Assembly (NCBI RefSeq): GCF_003721565.1
Contig: NZ_RJJE01000017.1
Span: forward strand, 732,636 to 796,635
Source: Rufibacter immobilis
Lineage (GTDB): Bacteria > Bacteroidota > Bacteroidia > Cytophagales > Hymenobacteraceae
Direction: 5' to 3'
Length of the DNA stretch: 64,000 nucleotides
Positions 29,520-36,720 of this stretch are shown in pieces. Position 1 is the stretch's first letter; every line of letters starts with the position of its first letter. Under the pieces are notes generated by a model, which was not told the DNA's origin, ran no database searches, and was given only the letters and a program-made list of their open reading frames with translations. A program made the position numbers and the translations under genes.

Positions 29520-29559
29520 CGTTTAGGGGCTGTTTTTTTAGAAAACGGCCCCTAAACGC
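29519..29559. repeat. REP-like palindrome overlapping a stop codon
   Basis: GCGTTTAGGGGCTGTTTTTT, AG, then AAAACGGCCCCTAAACGC. Its first base is the last base of the stop codon of the DUF5686 gene. Confidence 0.85.
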
Positions 29560-29620
29560 ATTAGAAACTTCACCGGAAATAGTACCTTTGCTCATCAAAT
29601 CGTTTTTTCCCTCTGCTGGT

Positions 29621-30685
29621 ATGCGTCTTCTTTGTTTTCTTATAGGTTTGCTGGGCTTGCTTTCCGCATGCTCCCAAAAGGCTTCAGAAGAAAGAATGTT
29701 CCATCCGGGACGGGTAGACAGCAGCATACCCTCCCAGATCAATGAACTCACCAGAGCATTGGAGCAACGCAATCCGCAGCCGGAGTGGTTTGTGAAAAGG
29801 GCCAAACTGTATCTGGCGCTGGAGAAAACCCAGCCTGCCTTCAAAGACCTTTCCACGGCTACGGCCCTGGATCCTTCTTTGGGCGAGGCGTATTTCTGGA
29901 AGGCCAAGATTCTAACCGGCGGGCAGCAGTACCAGGAGGCCATGAAGATGATGATGCAGGCCAAAGCCTTCAATTTCTACTCCCCAGAATCTGAGGCCAT
30001 TTTAGCTGAAACCTACGTAGGACTGAACCTGTATGACCGGGCGCTTAGCCACGGCAGTAAAGCCATCAAGCTAAGACCCGGCGAAGCCAAATTTTACGTG
30101 CTGCTGGCCAAAGCCCAGGCGGGAACCGGAGACACTACCCGGGCGTTGTTTAATTTGAACCGAGCACTGCTCAGAGATTCGGCTTCATTGCCAGCGTTCC
30201 GGGAACTGAGCGCCATCTACACCGCCCGTAAGCAGTTTGACCAGGCTCTGCCTTTCGTGCAGGCGGGGGTAGGAAAGCAGCCGGAGGAGGGATTCTGGTG
30301 GCAGCAGTTGGGACGCAACTTCCTGAGCCGCAGCCTCACCGATACGGCGGCTGCCTGTTTTGCCAAAGCCATCCAGCTGAAGCCCGATGACGCCGCCGCA
30401 TATGCCGGTCTGGGAGAGACGTGGTACAAGAAACGTCAGTACAGCACAGCTCTCCCCAGCCTCCTGAAAGCGAACGAGCTTGGCTTGCCCCTCACGGAGC
30501 ATAACCGCTGGATTCTGGCTTCCTGTCTGGAATGGACCGGTCAAAAAGAGGCCGCCCGCCCGCATTACGTTTTTTTAACCAGAAAATATCCGCAGAACCC
30601 ACGCTATAGTGTAGCTTTGCAACGCATAAGTAGGCCAGTGGAGAAACCAAAGATGGATACATTGAGCGCCATAACGGTTTTTTAG
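29621..30685 (+). CDS. TPR-repeat lipoprotein
   Basis: 354 residues. The chosen ATG gives MRLLCFLIGLLGLLSACSQK, a clear lipobox (LLSAC); longer upstream starts would run through the REP-like palindrome. At least seven TPR units follow, for example KLYLALEKTQPAFKDLSTAT, EAYFWKAKILTGGQQYQEA and AAAYAGLGETWYKKRQYSTA. It is a protein-interaction scaffold on the periplasmic side of a membrane; the partner is unknown. thrS follows 48 bp downstream. Confidence 0.85.
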   Translation: MRLLCFLIGLLGLLSACSQKASEERMFHPGRVDSSIPSQINELTRALEQRNPQPEWFVKRAKLYLALEKTQPAFKDLSTATALDPSLGEAYFWKAKILTGGQQYQEAMKMMMQAKAFNFYSPESEAILAETYVGLNLYDRALSHGSKAIKLRPGEAKFYVLLAKAQAGTGDTTRALFNLNRALLRDSASLPAFRELSAIYTARKQFDQALPFVQAGVGKQPEEGFWWQQLGRNFLSRSLTDTAAACFAKAIQLKPDDAAAYAGLGETWYKKRQYSTALPSLLKANELGLPLTEHNRWILASCLEWTGQKEAARPHYVFLTRKYPQNPRYSVALQRISRPVEKPKMDTLSAITVF

Positions 30686-30733
30686 CTATTTTGCCGAAAA
30701 CATGCCCAACCTGAAGAAGTTTATTCTGTCTAT

Positions 30734-32671
30734 ATGATCCATATTACCTTACCAGACGGTTCGGTCCGTGAGTACCAGGAGGGAGTGACCGGCATAGAGA
30801 TTGCCGCCTCCATCAGTGAAGGTTTAGCCCGCAACGTTTTGGCCGTGAAAGTAAACGGCCAGGTATGGGACCTGACGCGCCCCATCACCCAGGACGCCTC
30901 CATCCAACTCCTGACCTGGAACGACGACGAAGGGAAAGCTACCTACTGGCATTCTTCCGCCCACTTAATGGCAGAGGCGCTGGAGGCCTTGTACCCAGGC
31001 GTGAAGCTGGGCATTGGTCCGTCCATTGAGAACGGCTTCTACTATGACATTGACCTAGGCGATGACCGAATTCTTTCTCAAGAGGATTTCCCGGCCATTG
31101 AGCAGAAAATGCTGGAACTTGCCCGCCAGAAAAGTGAGTACATCCGTCAGCCCATCAGCAAGGCGGAAGCCATCGCTTACTTCACGGAGAAAAACGACCC
31201 TTACAAGCTGGATTTGCTGCAGGGACTGGAAGACGGTTCCATCACCTTCTATACCCAGGGCAATTTCACTGACCTTTGCCGGGGGCCGCACATTCCAAAC
31301 ACTGGTTTTATCAAGGCGGCCAAACTGATGAACGTAGCCGGTGCCTATTGGCGCGGTGACGAGAAGAGCAAGCAGCTTACCCGCGTATACGCCATCACGT
31401 TCCCTAAGCAGAAAGAACTGACTGAGTACCTGGAGCGCCTGGAGGAGGCCAAACGCCGCGACCACCGCAAACTGGGGAAAGAGATGGAATTGTTCGCCTT
31501 CTCAGAGAAAGTAGGCATGGGCTTGCCGCTGTGGTTGCCTAAGGGCACCATGCTGCGTGAGCGCCTGGAGCAATTTATGCGCAAGGCTCAGCAGAGAGCA
31601 GGGTACCAGCCGGTAGTTACCCCGCACATCGGTTCTAAGGAACTGTATGTGACCTCAGGTCACTATGAGAAGTATGGCGCAGATTCTTTCCAGCCCATCC
31701 GGACTCCCAATGAAGGAGAAGAGTTCTTCCTGAAACCCATGAACTGCCCGCACCACTGCGAGATCTATAAAACCCGTCCTAGGTCCTATAAAGAGTTACC
31801 GGTGCGGCTGGCTGAGTTCGGGACCGTGTACCGGTATGAGCAGAGCGGGGAATTACACGGGTTAACCCGCGTTAGGGGCTTTACCCAAGATGATGCCCAC
31901 ATTTTCTGCCGCCCAGATCAGGTAAAAGAGGAGTTCACGAAGGTGATTGACCTGGTGTTGTACGTGTTCAAGGCGTTGGGCTTTGAGAATTACACGGCCC
32001 AAATCTCATTGCGCGACCCAGAGAACAAAGCCAAATACATTGGTTCTGATGATCTGTGGGAGAAAGCCGAAAATGCCATTATTGAAGCGGCTACGGAGAA
32101 AGGACTACCTACTGTAACTGAATTGGGCGAGGCTGCGTTCTATGGACCTAAGCTAGACTTCATGGTGAAAGATGCCCTTGGCCGCAAGTGGCAGTTGGGA
32201 ACCATTCAAGTAGATTACAACCTGCCAGAGCGGTTTGACCTGGAGTATATTGGCTCAGATAATGAGAAACACCGTCCGGTAATGATTCACCGGGCACCTT
32301 TTGGTTCTTTGGAGCGTTTTGTAGCCGTATTGATTGAACACTGCGGTGGTAATTTCCCGCTGTGGCTCAGTCCAGATCAGGTAGCCATTCTGCCTATTTC
32401 TGAAAAATACCACGACTACGCACACCAGGTGAACGCCCTGCTGGCCGACCAAGACATTAGAGGGTACATTGATACCCGTGATGAGAAGATTGGCCGTAAG
32501 ATCAGAGATGCCGAGGTGAGCAAGGTGCCGTACATGATCATTGTGGGCGAGAAAGAGCAGGAGAATGAGATTGTCTCTGTCCGTAAACATGGCTTAGGCG
32601 ACATGGGTACCATGCCGGTAAATGCCTTCGTGCAGAACTTCAGAGAAGTGCTGGCAGAGTTGCTTGGATAA
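30734..32671 (+). CDS. thrS: Threonyl-tRNA synthetase
   Basis: 645 residues in full-length form: TGS domain (1-62, [17 protein letters not shown]), editing domain with [12 protein letters not shown] (HxxxH) and [11 protein letters not shown], class II catalytic core with [33 protein letters not shown] and [18 protein letters not shown], and an anticodon-binding domain with [18 protein letters not shown]. It charges tRNA-Thr in the cytoplasm. It heads the conserved thrS-infC-rpmI-rplT cluster. Confidence 0.97.
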   Translation: MIHITLPDGSVREYQEGVTGIEIAASISEGLARNVLAVKVNGQVWDLTRPITQDASIQLLTWNDDEGKATYWHSSAHLMAEALEALYPGVKLGIGPSIENGFYYDIDLGDDRILSQEDFPAIEQKMLELARQKSEYIRQPISKAEAIAYFTEKNDPYKLDLLQGLEDGSITFYTQGNFTDLCRGPHIPNTGFIKAAKLMNVAGAYWRGDEKSKQLTRVYAITFPKQKELTEYLERLEEAKRRDHRKLGKEMELFAFSEKVGMGLPLWLPKGTMLRERLEQFMRKAQQRAGYQPVVTPHIGSKELYVTSGHYEKYGADSFQPIRTPNEGEEFFLKPMNCPHHCEIYKTRPRSYKELPVRLAEFGTVYRYEQSGELHGLTRVRGFTQDDAHIFCRPDQVKEEFTKVIDLVLYVFKALGFENYTAQISLRDPENKAKYIGSDDLWEKAENAIIEAATEKGLPTVTELGEAAFYGPKLDFMVKDALGRKWQLGTIQVDYNLPERFDLEYIGSDNEKHRPVMIHRAPFGSLERFVAVLIEHCGGNFPLWLSPDQVAILPISEKYHDYAHQVNALLADQDIRGYIDTRDEKIGRKIRDAEVSKVPYMIIVGEKEQENEIVSVRKHGLGDMGTMPVNAFVQNFREVLAELLG

Positions 32672-32743
32672 AAAATATAGAAGATTACTTTTATTATAAA
32701 AGGGAAAACGCGATATTCGCACCCTGAATGTGAAACCTTAATT

Positions 32744-32750
32744 AAGGAGG
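32744..32750 (+). promoter_or_regulatory. Strong Shine-Dalgarno of infC
   Basis: AAGGAGG, 7 nt before the ATT start of infC. Such strong sites are rare in Bacteroidota, which makes this one informative for the start. Confidence 0.8.
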
Positions 32751-32757
32751 TACAACT

Positions 32758-33312
32758 ATTTCTACGAATAACAAACGCTACGTGCCACGTGGCAAGGTTG
32801 AAGAAGCGCATCGCATCAATCAGCGTATTACCGGTTTACGTGAGGTAAGGGTGGTAGGCGAGAACGTGGAGCCAGGCATTTACACCATTGAGCAAGCACG
32901 CCGGATGGCGCAGGAGCAGAATCTTGACCTGGTGGAGATCTCGCCAAAAGCAGATCCGCCGGTTTGCCGCATCATTGACTATTCTAAGTTCAAGTACGAA
33001 CAGAAGAAGAAGCAACGCGAGATGAAGGCCAAAACCACGAAGGTGGTGATGAAGGAAATCCGCTTTGGGCCTAACACAGATGAGCATGACTTTGAGTTTA
33101 AACTGAAGCACGCCCGCCAGTTTTTAGCGGAAGGTGCAAAAGTGAAGGCTTATGTGCACTTTGTGGGTAGAACCATCGTCTTCAAAGAGCGCGGCGAGTT
33201 GCTGTTGCTGAAGTTTGCCCAGGCGCTTGAAGAGGTAGCCAAGGTAGAACAGCTCCCTAAATTGGAAGGAAAACGGATGTTCCTGTTTTTGGGGCCGAAA
33301 GCGAAGAAATAA
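32758..33312 (+). CDS. infC: Translation initiation factor IF-3, ATT start
   Basis: 184 residues when begun at ATT 32,758, eight codons before the first standard start (GTG 32,782). The ATT sits 7 nt after AAGGAGG and gives [20 protein letters not shown]; no ATG exists in this stretch. IF-3 landmarks: [54 protein letters not shown] and [15 protein letters not shown]. In E. coli the AUU start lets IF-3 repress its own mRNA; the same logic is inferred here. It lies in operon with rpmI and rplT. Confidence 0.93.
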   Translation: MSTNNKRYVPRGKVEEAHRINQRITGLREVRVVGENVEPGIYTIEQARRMAQEQNLDLVEISPKADPPVCRIIDYSKFKYEQKKKQREMKAKTTKVVMKEIRFGPNTDEHDFEFKLKHARQFLAEGAKVKAYVHFVGRTIVFKERGELLLLKFAQALEEVAKVEQLPKLEGKRMFLFLGPKAKK

Positions 33313-33334
33313 AACTTCACTATTTATATAAACC

Positions 33335-33529
33335 ATGCCTAAAGTTAAAAGCAAATCAGGGGCTAAGAAGAGATTCACCCTGACAGGTACTGGCAAAATC
33401 AAGCGTAAACACGCTTATAAAAGCCACATCCTGACCAAGAAGACCACCAAGCAGAAGAGAAATCTGACTCACACTGGTTTAGTTAGCGCCGCTGACCACG
33501 CCAACGTGATGAACATGCTTGCGTCTTAA
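33335..33529 (+). CDS. rpmI: 50S ribosomal protein L35
   Basis: 64 residues, start [20 protein letters not shown] and [20 protein letters not shown], the typical basic L35 sequence. It lies 22 bp after infC in the standard order. Confidence 0.96.
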   Translation: MPKVKSKSGAKKRFTLTGTGKIKRKHAYKSHILTKKTTKQKRNLTHTGLVSAADHANVMNMLAS

Positions 33530-33613
33530 CCCAATCAATTTATCACAATTGTTTCATCGGGAACTGGTAACTAAGAATTAAACCGAGATCACCAGCCCCA
33601 AAAAAAAGTAGAA

Positions 33614-33958
33614 ATGCCTAGATCGGTCAATGTAGTGGCTGCCCGCCACAAGAGAAAAAGAATCATGAAAATGGCCAAAGGTTACTTTGGCCGTAGAAAG
33701 AACGTTTGGACAGTAGCCAAAAACGCAGTAGAGAAAGGTTTACTTTACGCCTACCGCGATAGAAAAGCGAAAAAGAGAGACTTCCGTGCTCTTTGGATTC
33801 AGCGTATCAACGCTGCCGCCCGCTTAAACGGTCTGTCTTACTCACAACTGATGGGCGGTTTGAAAAAAGCCAACATCAACCTGAACCGCAAAGTTTTGGC
33901 TGATTTAGCTTTGAACCATCCAGAAGCGTTCACTGGAATTGTTGCAAAGGTGAAATAA
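33614..33958 (+). CDS. rplT: 50S ribosomal protein L20
   Basis: 114 residues with [40 protein letters not shown] and [17 protein letters not shown]. Full-length L20, an early assembly protein binding 23S rRNA and in some bacteria a feedback repressor of this operon. Confidence 0.97.
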   Translation: MPRSVNVVAARHKRKRIMKMAKGYFGRRKNVWTVAKNAVEKGLLYAYRDRKAKKRDFRALWIQRINAAARLNGLSYSQLMGGLKKANINLNRKVLADLALNHPEAFTGIVAKVK

Positions 33959-33980
33959 CCTTTTCCATACATACCTCAGA

Positions 33981-34010
33981 AAAAGCCCAGCACACGCTGG
34001 GCTTTTTTTA
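33981..34010 (+). terminator. Terminator of the infC operon
   Basis: Stem AGCCCAGC / GCTGGGCT with loop ACAC followed by a T7 run. Confidence 0.9.
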
Positions 34011-34043
34011 TGCTAAGCACTTAGGTTCATAAAGACATTCTCT

Positions 34044-34079
34044 GGTTTAGCTCTTTTTTCAGAAAAAGAGCCGCTAAAC
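34044..34079. repeat. REP-like palindrome, degenerate
   Basis: GTTTAGCTCTTTTTTCAG, AAAAAGAGCCGCTAAAC. One arm lacks the GGGG/CCCC core. Confidence 0.65.
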
Positions 34080-34120
34080 TTGGTTACAGTAATAAAGTAA
34101 ACCGTACTGCTTTCTCCTTT

Positions 34121-34160
34121 CGGTTTAGCGCCTCTTTTTTGAAAAATAGCTTAAAACCAG
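34121..34160. repeat. REP-like palindrome, degenerate
   Basis: CGGTTTAGCGCCTCTTTTTT, GAAAAATAGCTTAAAACCAG. It lies 41 bp after the previous copy in the same intergenic gap. Confidence 0.6.
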
Positions 34161-34260
34161 AACTGCATCAGGGTGGTTGACTTTCCTGCGTGATAATGCT
34201 TTATAACTGATTGCTGTGACTCCCGCCAAACCTGGGCACAGGCCTCTTCGTTAGGAAAGC

Positions 34261-34776
34261 ATGAGCAGAGCTTTTGTAAAAGAAGATGACGCCGGTGAGG
34301 CACCTATCATTCCACCTAGGGCGGCCCTTCCGCCCGGAACCCTCAATTATGTAACTCCCTCTGGGTTGGAGCAGTTGCACCATGAGCTGATGGAGCTGGA
34401 GGAGGAGCGGAGCCGCGCCGAAATGAACCGAGAGGATGAGGCAAACCGTACCCGACAACTGACTATCCTGAAAGGGCAGATCTCAGCTCTACAGGCACGT
34501 ATTGCTACCGCCAAAGTAATTGAACCGCAGAGTCAGAGCCCCAATGAAATAAAGTTTGGTGCAACGGTTACCCTTAAAACTCTGAAAGGGAAGAATGCCG
34601 GGCAGGAACGTACCTTCACCATTGTGGGAGTTGACGAGGCTTCTGTAGCCCAAGGTAAAATCGCTTTTGTGGCACCTATTGCGAAAGCCGTTATCGGGGC
34701 AAAATTAGGGCAAGTTTTGCTGCTTCGGTTTGGCAGCAATGAAGAGGAGGTACAGGTTGCCAAGATAAGTTACTAA
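34261..34776 (+). CDS. GreA/GreB-family transcript cleavage factor
   Basis: 171 residues. An N-terminal coiled coil (YVTPSGLEQLHHELMELEEE then REDEANRTRQLTILKGQISA) carries acidic residues at the tip, as in Gre factors. A C-terminal FKBP-like domain has FGATVTLKTLKGKNAGQERT, IAFVAPIAKAVIGAKLGQ and a final VAKISY. It stimulates cleavage of backtracked RNA by RNA polymerase. It is closer to the GreB side by its SRAFVKEDD start. Confidence 0.88.
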   Translation: MSRAFVKEDDAGEAPIIPPRAALPPGTLNYVTPSGLEQLHHELMELEEERSRAEMNREDEANRTRQLTILKGQISALQARIATAKVIEPQSQSPNEIKFGATVTLKTLKGKNAGQERTFTIVGVDEASVAQGKIAFVAPIAKAVIGAKLGQVLLLRFGSNEEEVQVAKISY

Positions 34777-34978
34777 CTTGGTGCAATGGCTTTTACAACC
34801 ATTTACAATTTTGTTATACAGGTTATTATGAGTATTCATCTACTCTAACCATTGAAGTAGAAGTTCTAAAGTACAACTACCTTTCCTTAGTTGAAGCCTT
34901 AAAAAAATTCTCATTTCTAGGGCATACCTTGATCCTGTGACACAATTTGGCTTTTTCTATCTAGTTGGAATTACTTAT

Positions 34979-35013
34979 GTTTAGCGGCTCTTTTTCCGAA
35001 AAATAGCCTAAAC
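34979..35013. repeat. REP-like palindrome, degenerate
   Basis: GTTTAGCGGCTCTTTTTC, CGAAAAATAGCCTAAAC in the otherwise empty stretch between 34,777 and 35,288. Confidence 0.65.
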
Positions 35014-35059
35014 CAACGTAACGCTCATACTCAATGGATGAAGAAGCCATTAAACTTAG

Positions 35060-35218
35060 ATGGCAAGTAGCGTCCCTCAACCACCTTTAAAAGAAGTAAT
35101 TGGTATACTTAAAGAGCCCTACAGTGTGAGAACACTTGGAGAAGAACAGTTCAGTTGATTCATCACAGAAGCAGAAAGAAAACCTTTGAACAAAATGTAT
35201 TCTCTAGGGAAGCAGTGA
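35060..35218 (+). pseudogene. Possible small decayed gene
   Basis: From ATG 35,060 the frame reads MASSVPQPPLKEVIGILKEP and on for 32 codons to a TGA at 35,156, then stays open for 19 more codons (FITEAERKPLNKMYSLGKQ) to a TGA at 35,216. The single stop in an otherwise protein-like frame suggests a broken 52-residue gene. The evidence is weak and rests on composition only. The rest of 34,777-35,288 holds nothing else that I can name. Confidence 0.25.
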
Positions 35219-35288
35219 GGGAGAAGCAGGGCTGGGGCAGGTGCAAAAAGAAAGGGCGAACCTGTTTTTCACAGATACGCCCTGGAGT

Positions 35289-35361
35289 AGCGAAGAGCAG
35301 AATCGAACTGCCGACCTTCGGGTTATGAATCCGACGCTCTAACCATCTGAGCTACCTCGCC
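35289..35361 (-). tRNA. tRNA-Met (CAT)
   Basis: Cloverleaf readable on the minus strand: acceptor GGCGAGG with CTTCGCT (one G-U at each end), D arm GCTC/GAGC, anticodon loop TTCATAA, T arm GGCAG TTCGATT CTGCT, discriminator A. CCA is not encoded. The C1-A72 mismatch of initiators is absent, so this is probably the elongator form or a tRNA-Ile2 precursor. Ends are exact to about one base. Confidence 0.9.
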
Positions 35362-35380
35362 TTGTGTACTTTACAAATAA

Positions 35381-35401
35381 AAAGCCCCTTGTGGGGCCTT
35401 T
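35381..35401 (-). terminator. Terminator between tRNA fragment and tRNA-Met
   Basis: On the minus strand AAAGGCCCC, loop, GGGGCTTT then TTATTTG. It follows the tRNA fragment at 35,403-35,424, as expected if that was once a complete upstream tRNA gene. Confidence 0.6.
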
Positions 35402-35402
35402 G

Positions 35403-35424
35403 TAGTAGCGGGGAGCAGAATTGA
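35403..35424 (-). other. tRNA 3'-end fragment, candidate attL
   Basis: On the minus strand it reads TCAATTCTGCTCCCCGCTAC plus TA, matching the T-arm 3' half and acceptor strand of a tRNA and sharing ATTCTGCTC and CGCTACT with the adjacent tRNA-Met. No 5' part of a tRNA exists next to it. This fits a displaced 3' end left at the phage boundary. Confidence 0.6.
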
Positions 35425-35481
35425 CCGGCAAAAGTCACAAATACGCTTTCCAGGCTACCAGGCCACAATTTTAATAGGGTT

Positions 35482-35556
35482 GTTGCAGTAAACATGAGTT
35501 GTTGCGCGCCCATTTAGGCGCTTTTTTAAGGTGGGTTTGTTGCAGATTCGTTGCAG
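35482..35556. repeat. GTTGCAG direct repeats, possible integrase arm sites
   Basis: GTTGCAG occurs exactly at 35,482, 35,539 and 35,550, with a variant GTTGCGC at 35,501, all in one orientation within 132 bp of the putative attL. This resembles arm-type sites of tyrosine integrases. The rest of 35,425-35,605 shows no gene. Confidence 0.4.
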
Positions 35557-35605
35557 ATCAGGCGGGAGAGATACCTTCAAAACCAACTTAAAAGGGAAGA
35601 GGAAA

Positions 35606-35950
35606 CTATCTGGACTCCAGCAATTGGTTATGCCGTTCCAGTAAAGCAATGTACTTACGCTGAGTAGCAAGCAACTCTTTAGTACAATCACTCAATGTTT
35701 TAAACTCCTGTGCATTATCTTGAACATCATTGTTCAGATTACTAACTGACTTAGGAATATCTGTAAAAAGATAGCTAAAGTCTTTATTAATTATTTTACC
35801 AACTTCAGACATAAAGCTCCAATCCAGATTGTATTCTTCAAATCTGTTGTAGAGTGTACCCCTGCTAATTCTCAATTTCTTAGCTAGGTCCGCGATCCTA
35901 ATGCCGCTTTCACGCACGGCTTTCTCCAGTATTTCTCCTTTGTGATCCAT
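35606..35950 (-). CDS. Phage repressor-like HTH protein
   Basis: 114 residues from MDHKGEILEKAVRESGIRIA; longer starts (ATG 35,983, GTG 36,001) are possible. HTH at about 12-35: RIADLAKKLRISRGTLYNRF. The C-terminal half is helical and charged (FKTLSDCTKELLATQRKYIA). It is divergent from a second small DNA-binding protein with a perfect operator palindrome between them, the layout of a lysogeny switch. No peptidase domain, so induction would not be by RecA-type self-cleavage. Confidence 0.75.
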   Translation of the reverse strand: MDHKGEILEKAVRESGIRIADLAKKLRISRGTLYNRFEEYNLDWSFMSEVGKIINKDFSYLFTDIPKSVSNLNNDVQDNAQEFKTLSDCTKELLATQRKYIALLERHNQLLESR

Positions 35951-36023
35951 AGCCCAAAATTCCTCTGCTATGTGTTTACACATTTGCCTTTTTTTGAACA
36001 CAGGCGTTGATTATAAAATATAT

Positions 36024-36041
36024 TTGAACATATTTGTTCAA
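36024..36041. promoter_or_regulatory. Operator palindrome of the divergent switch
   Basis: TTGAACATATTTGTTCAA: 7-bp perfect arms around TATT, with half-sites TTGAACA near 35,995 and TGAACA near 36,079. A separate perfect palindrome TTATACGTATAA follows at about 36,050. Both lie between the repressor-like and Cro-like genes. Confidence 0.65.
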
Positions 36042-36127
36042 CGGAATAGCTTATACGTATAAAGGTATAGCAATTTCATGAACACAAAAAGACAGTTCTA
36101 AAAAAATTAGGCAAAACGCTAAAAAAA

Positions 36128-36460
36128 ATGGTAGCTGAAAAAAAACCTAAAGGAGAAGCACCGAAGCAGAGAAATCGGAAGGTGTATTTCATGGAGCGCA
36201 GGAACAGACTGAAGATAATACTGACAGATCTAGGCCTGGAAACCATGAAGCCAAGCGAAGTACTTCTGGAAAAACTAGGGGTGGCCAGGAAGAGATTTTA
36301 CCAGATAATGGAAAATAAAGGCAAAAACGAGCTGACAGTACTGGAGAAGGAGAATCTGGAAAAATGGCTGGCTGAGCTAATGAACAAAAGTGTCAGTGAA
36401 ATCTCGCTGATGGAGGATAATGAAAGCAGAATGATTATCACAAAACACAAATTAAGCTAG
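36128..36460 (+). CDS. Cro-like small DNA-binding protein
   Basis: 110 residues: a very basic start (VAEKKPKGEAPKQRNRKVYF) then a probable HTH near 45-70, PSEVLLEKLGVARKRFYQIM, and a helix KENLEKWLAELMNKSVSEIS. First gene of the rightward early operon and divergent from the repressor. Cro-like by position and HTH only. Confidence 0.6.
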   Translation: MVAEKKPKGEAPKQRNRKVYFMERRNRLKIILTDLGLETMKPSEVLLEKLGVARKRFYQIMENKGKNELTVLEKENLEKWLAELMNKSVSEISLMEDNESRMIITKHKLS

Positions 36461-36466
36461 CCCATC

Positions 36467-36706
36467 ATGAAAGACGCACAATACTACCACGCAAAGTTTC
36501 TAGTAGATGTCCGGAAACTACTGATTGGCACCAGGGAGGAGCTAAAGAAAGACAGGGAGCTGCAGCTGATCAGCCAGGAAACATTCGACGCATGCGACAG
36601 GCAGGCTGAGGATTCAATAAAACTGGTAGAAATGGACCTGGAGGACTTAAAAAACAACCTAGATCCAGAAGCATTTAAGGCAATTGCCTACCTAAAAAAT
36701 CAATAG
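36467..36706 (+). CDS. Small helical early phage protein
   Basis: 79 residues, predicted all-helical and highly charged (VRKLLIGTREELKKDRELQL, then IKLVEMDLEDLKNNLDPEAF). It lies between the Cro-like gene (6 bp) and the primase-helicase (14 bp) in one operon. Not recognised. Confidence 0.65.
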   Translation: MKDAQYYHAKFLVDVRKLLIGTREELKKDRELQLISQETFDACDRQAEDSIKLVEMDLEDLKNNLDPEAFKAIAYLKNQ

Positions 36707-36720
36707 CAGAGTACCCCCTA

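Noticed and set aside
35455-35691. Possible integrase remnant on the minus strand near attL
   Set aside because: The translation shows no integrase motif; the stretch is better read as an attachment region with GTTGCAG repeats.
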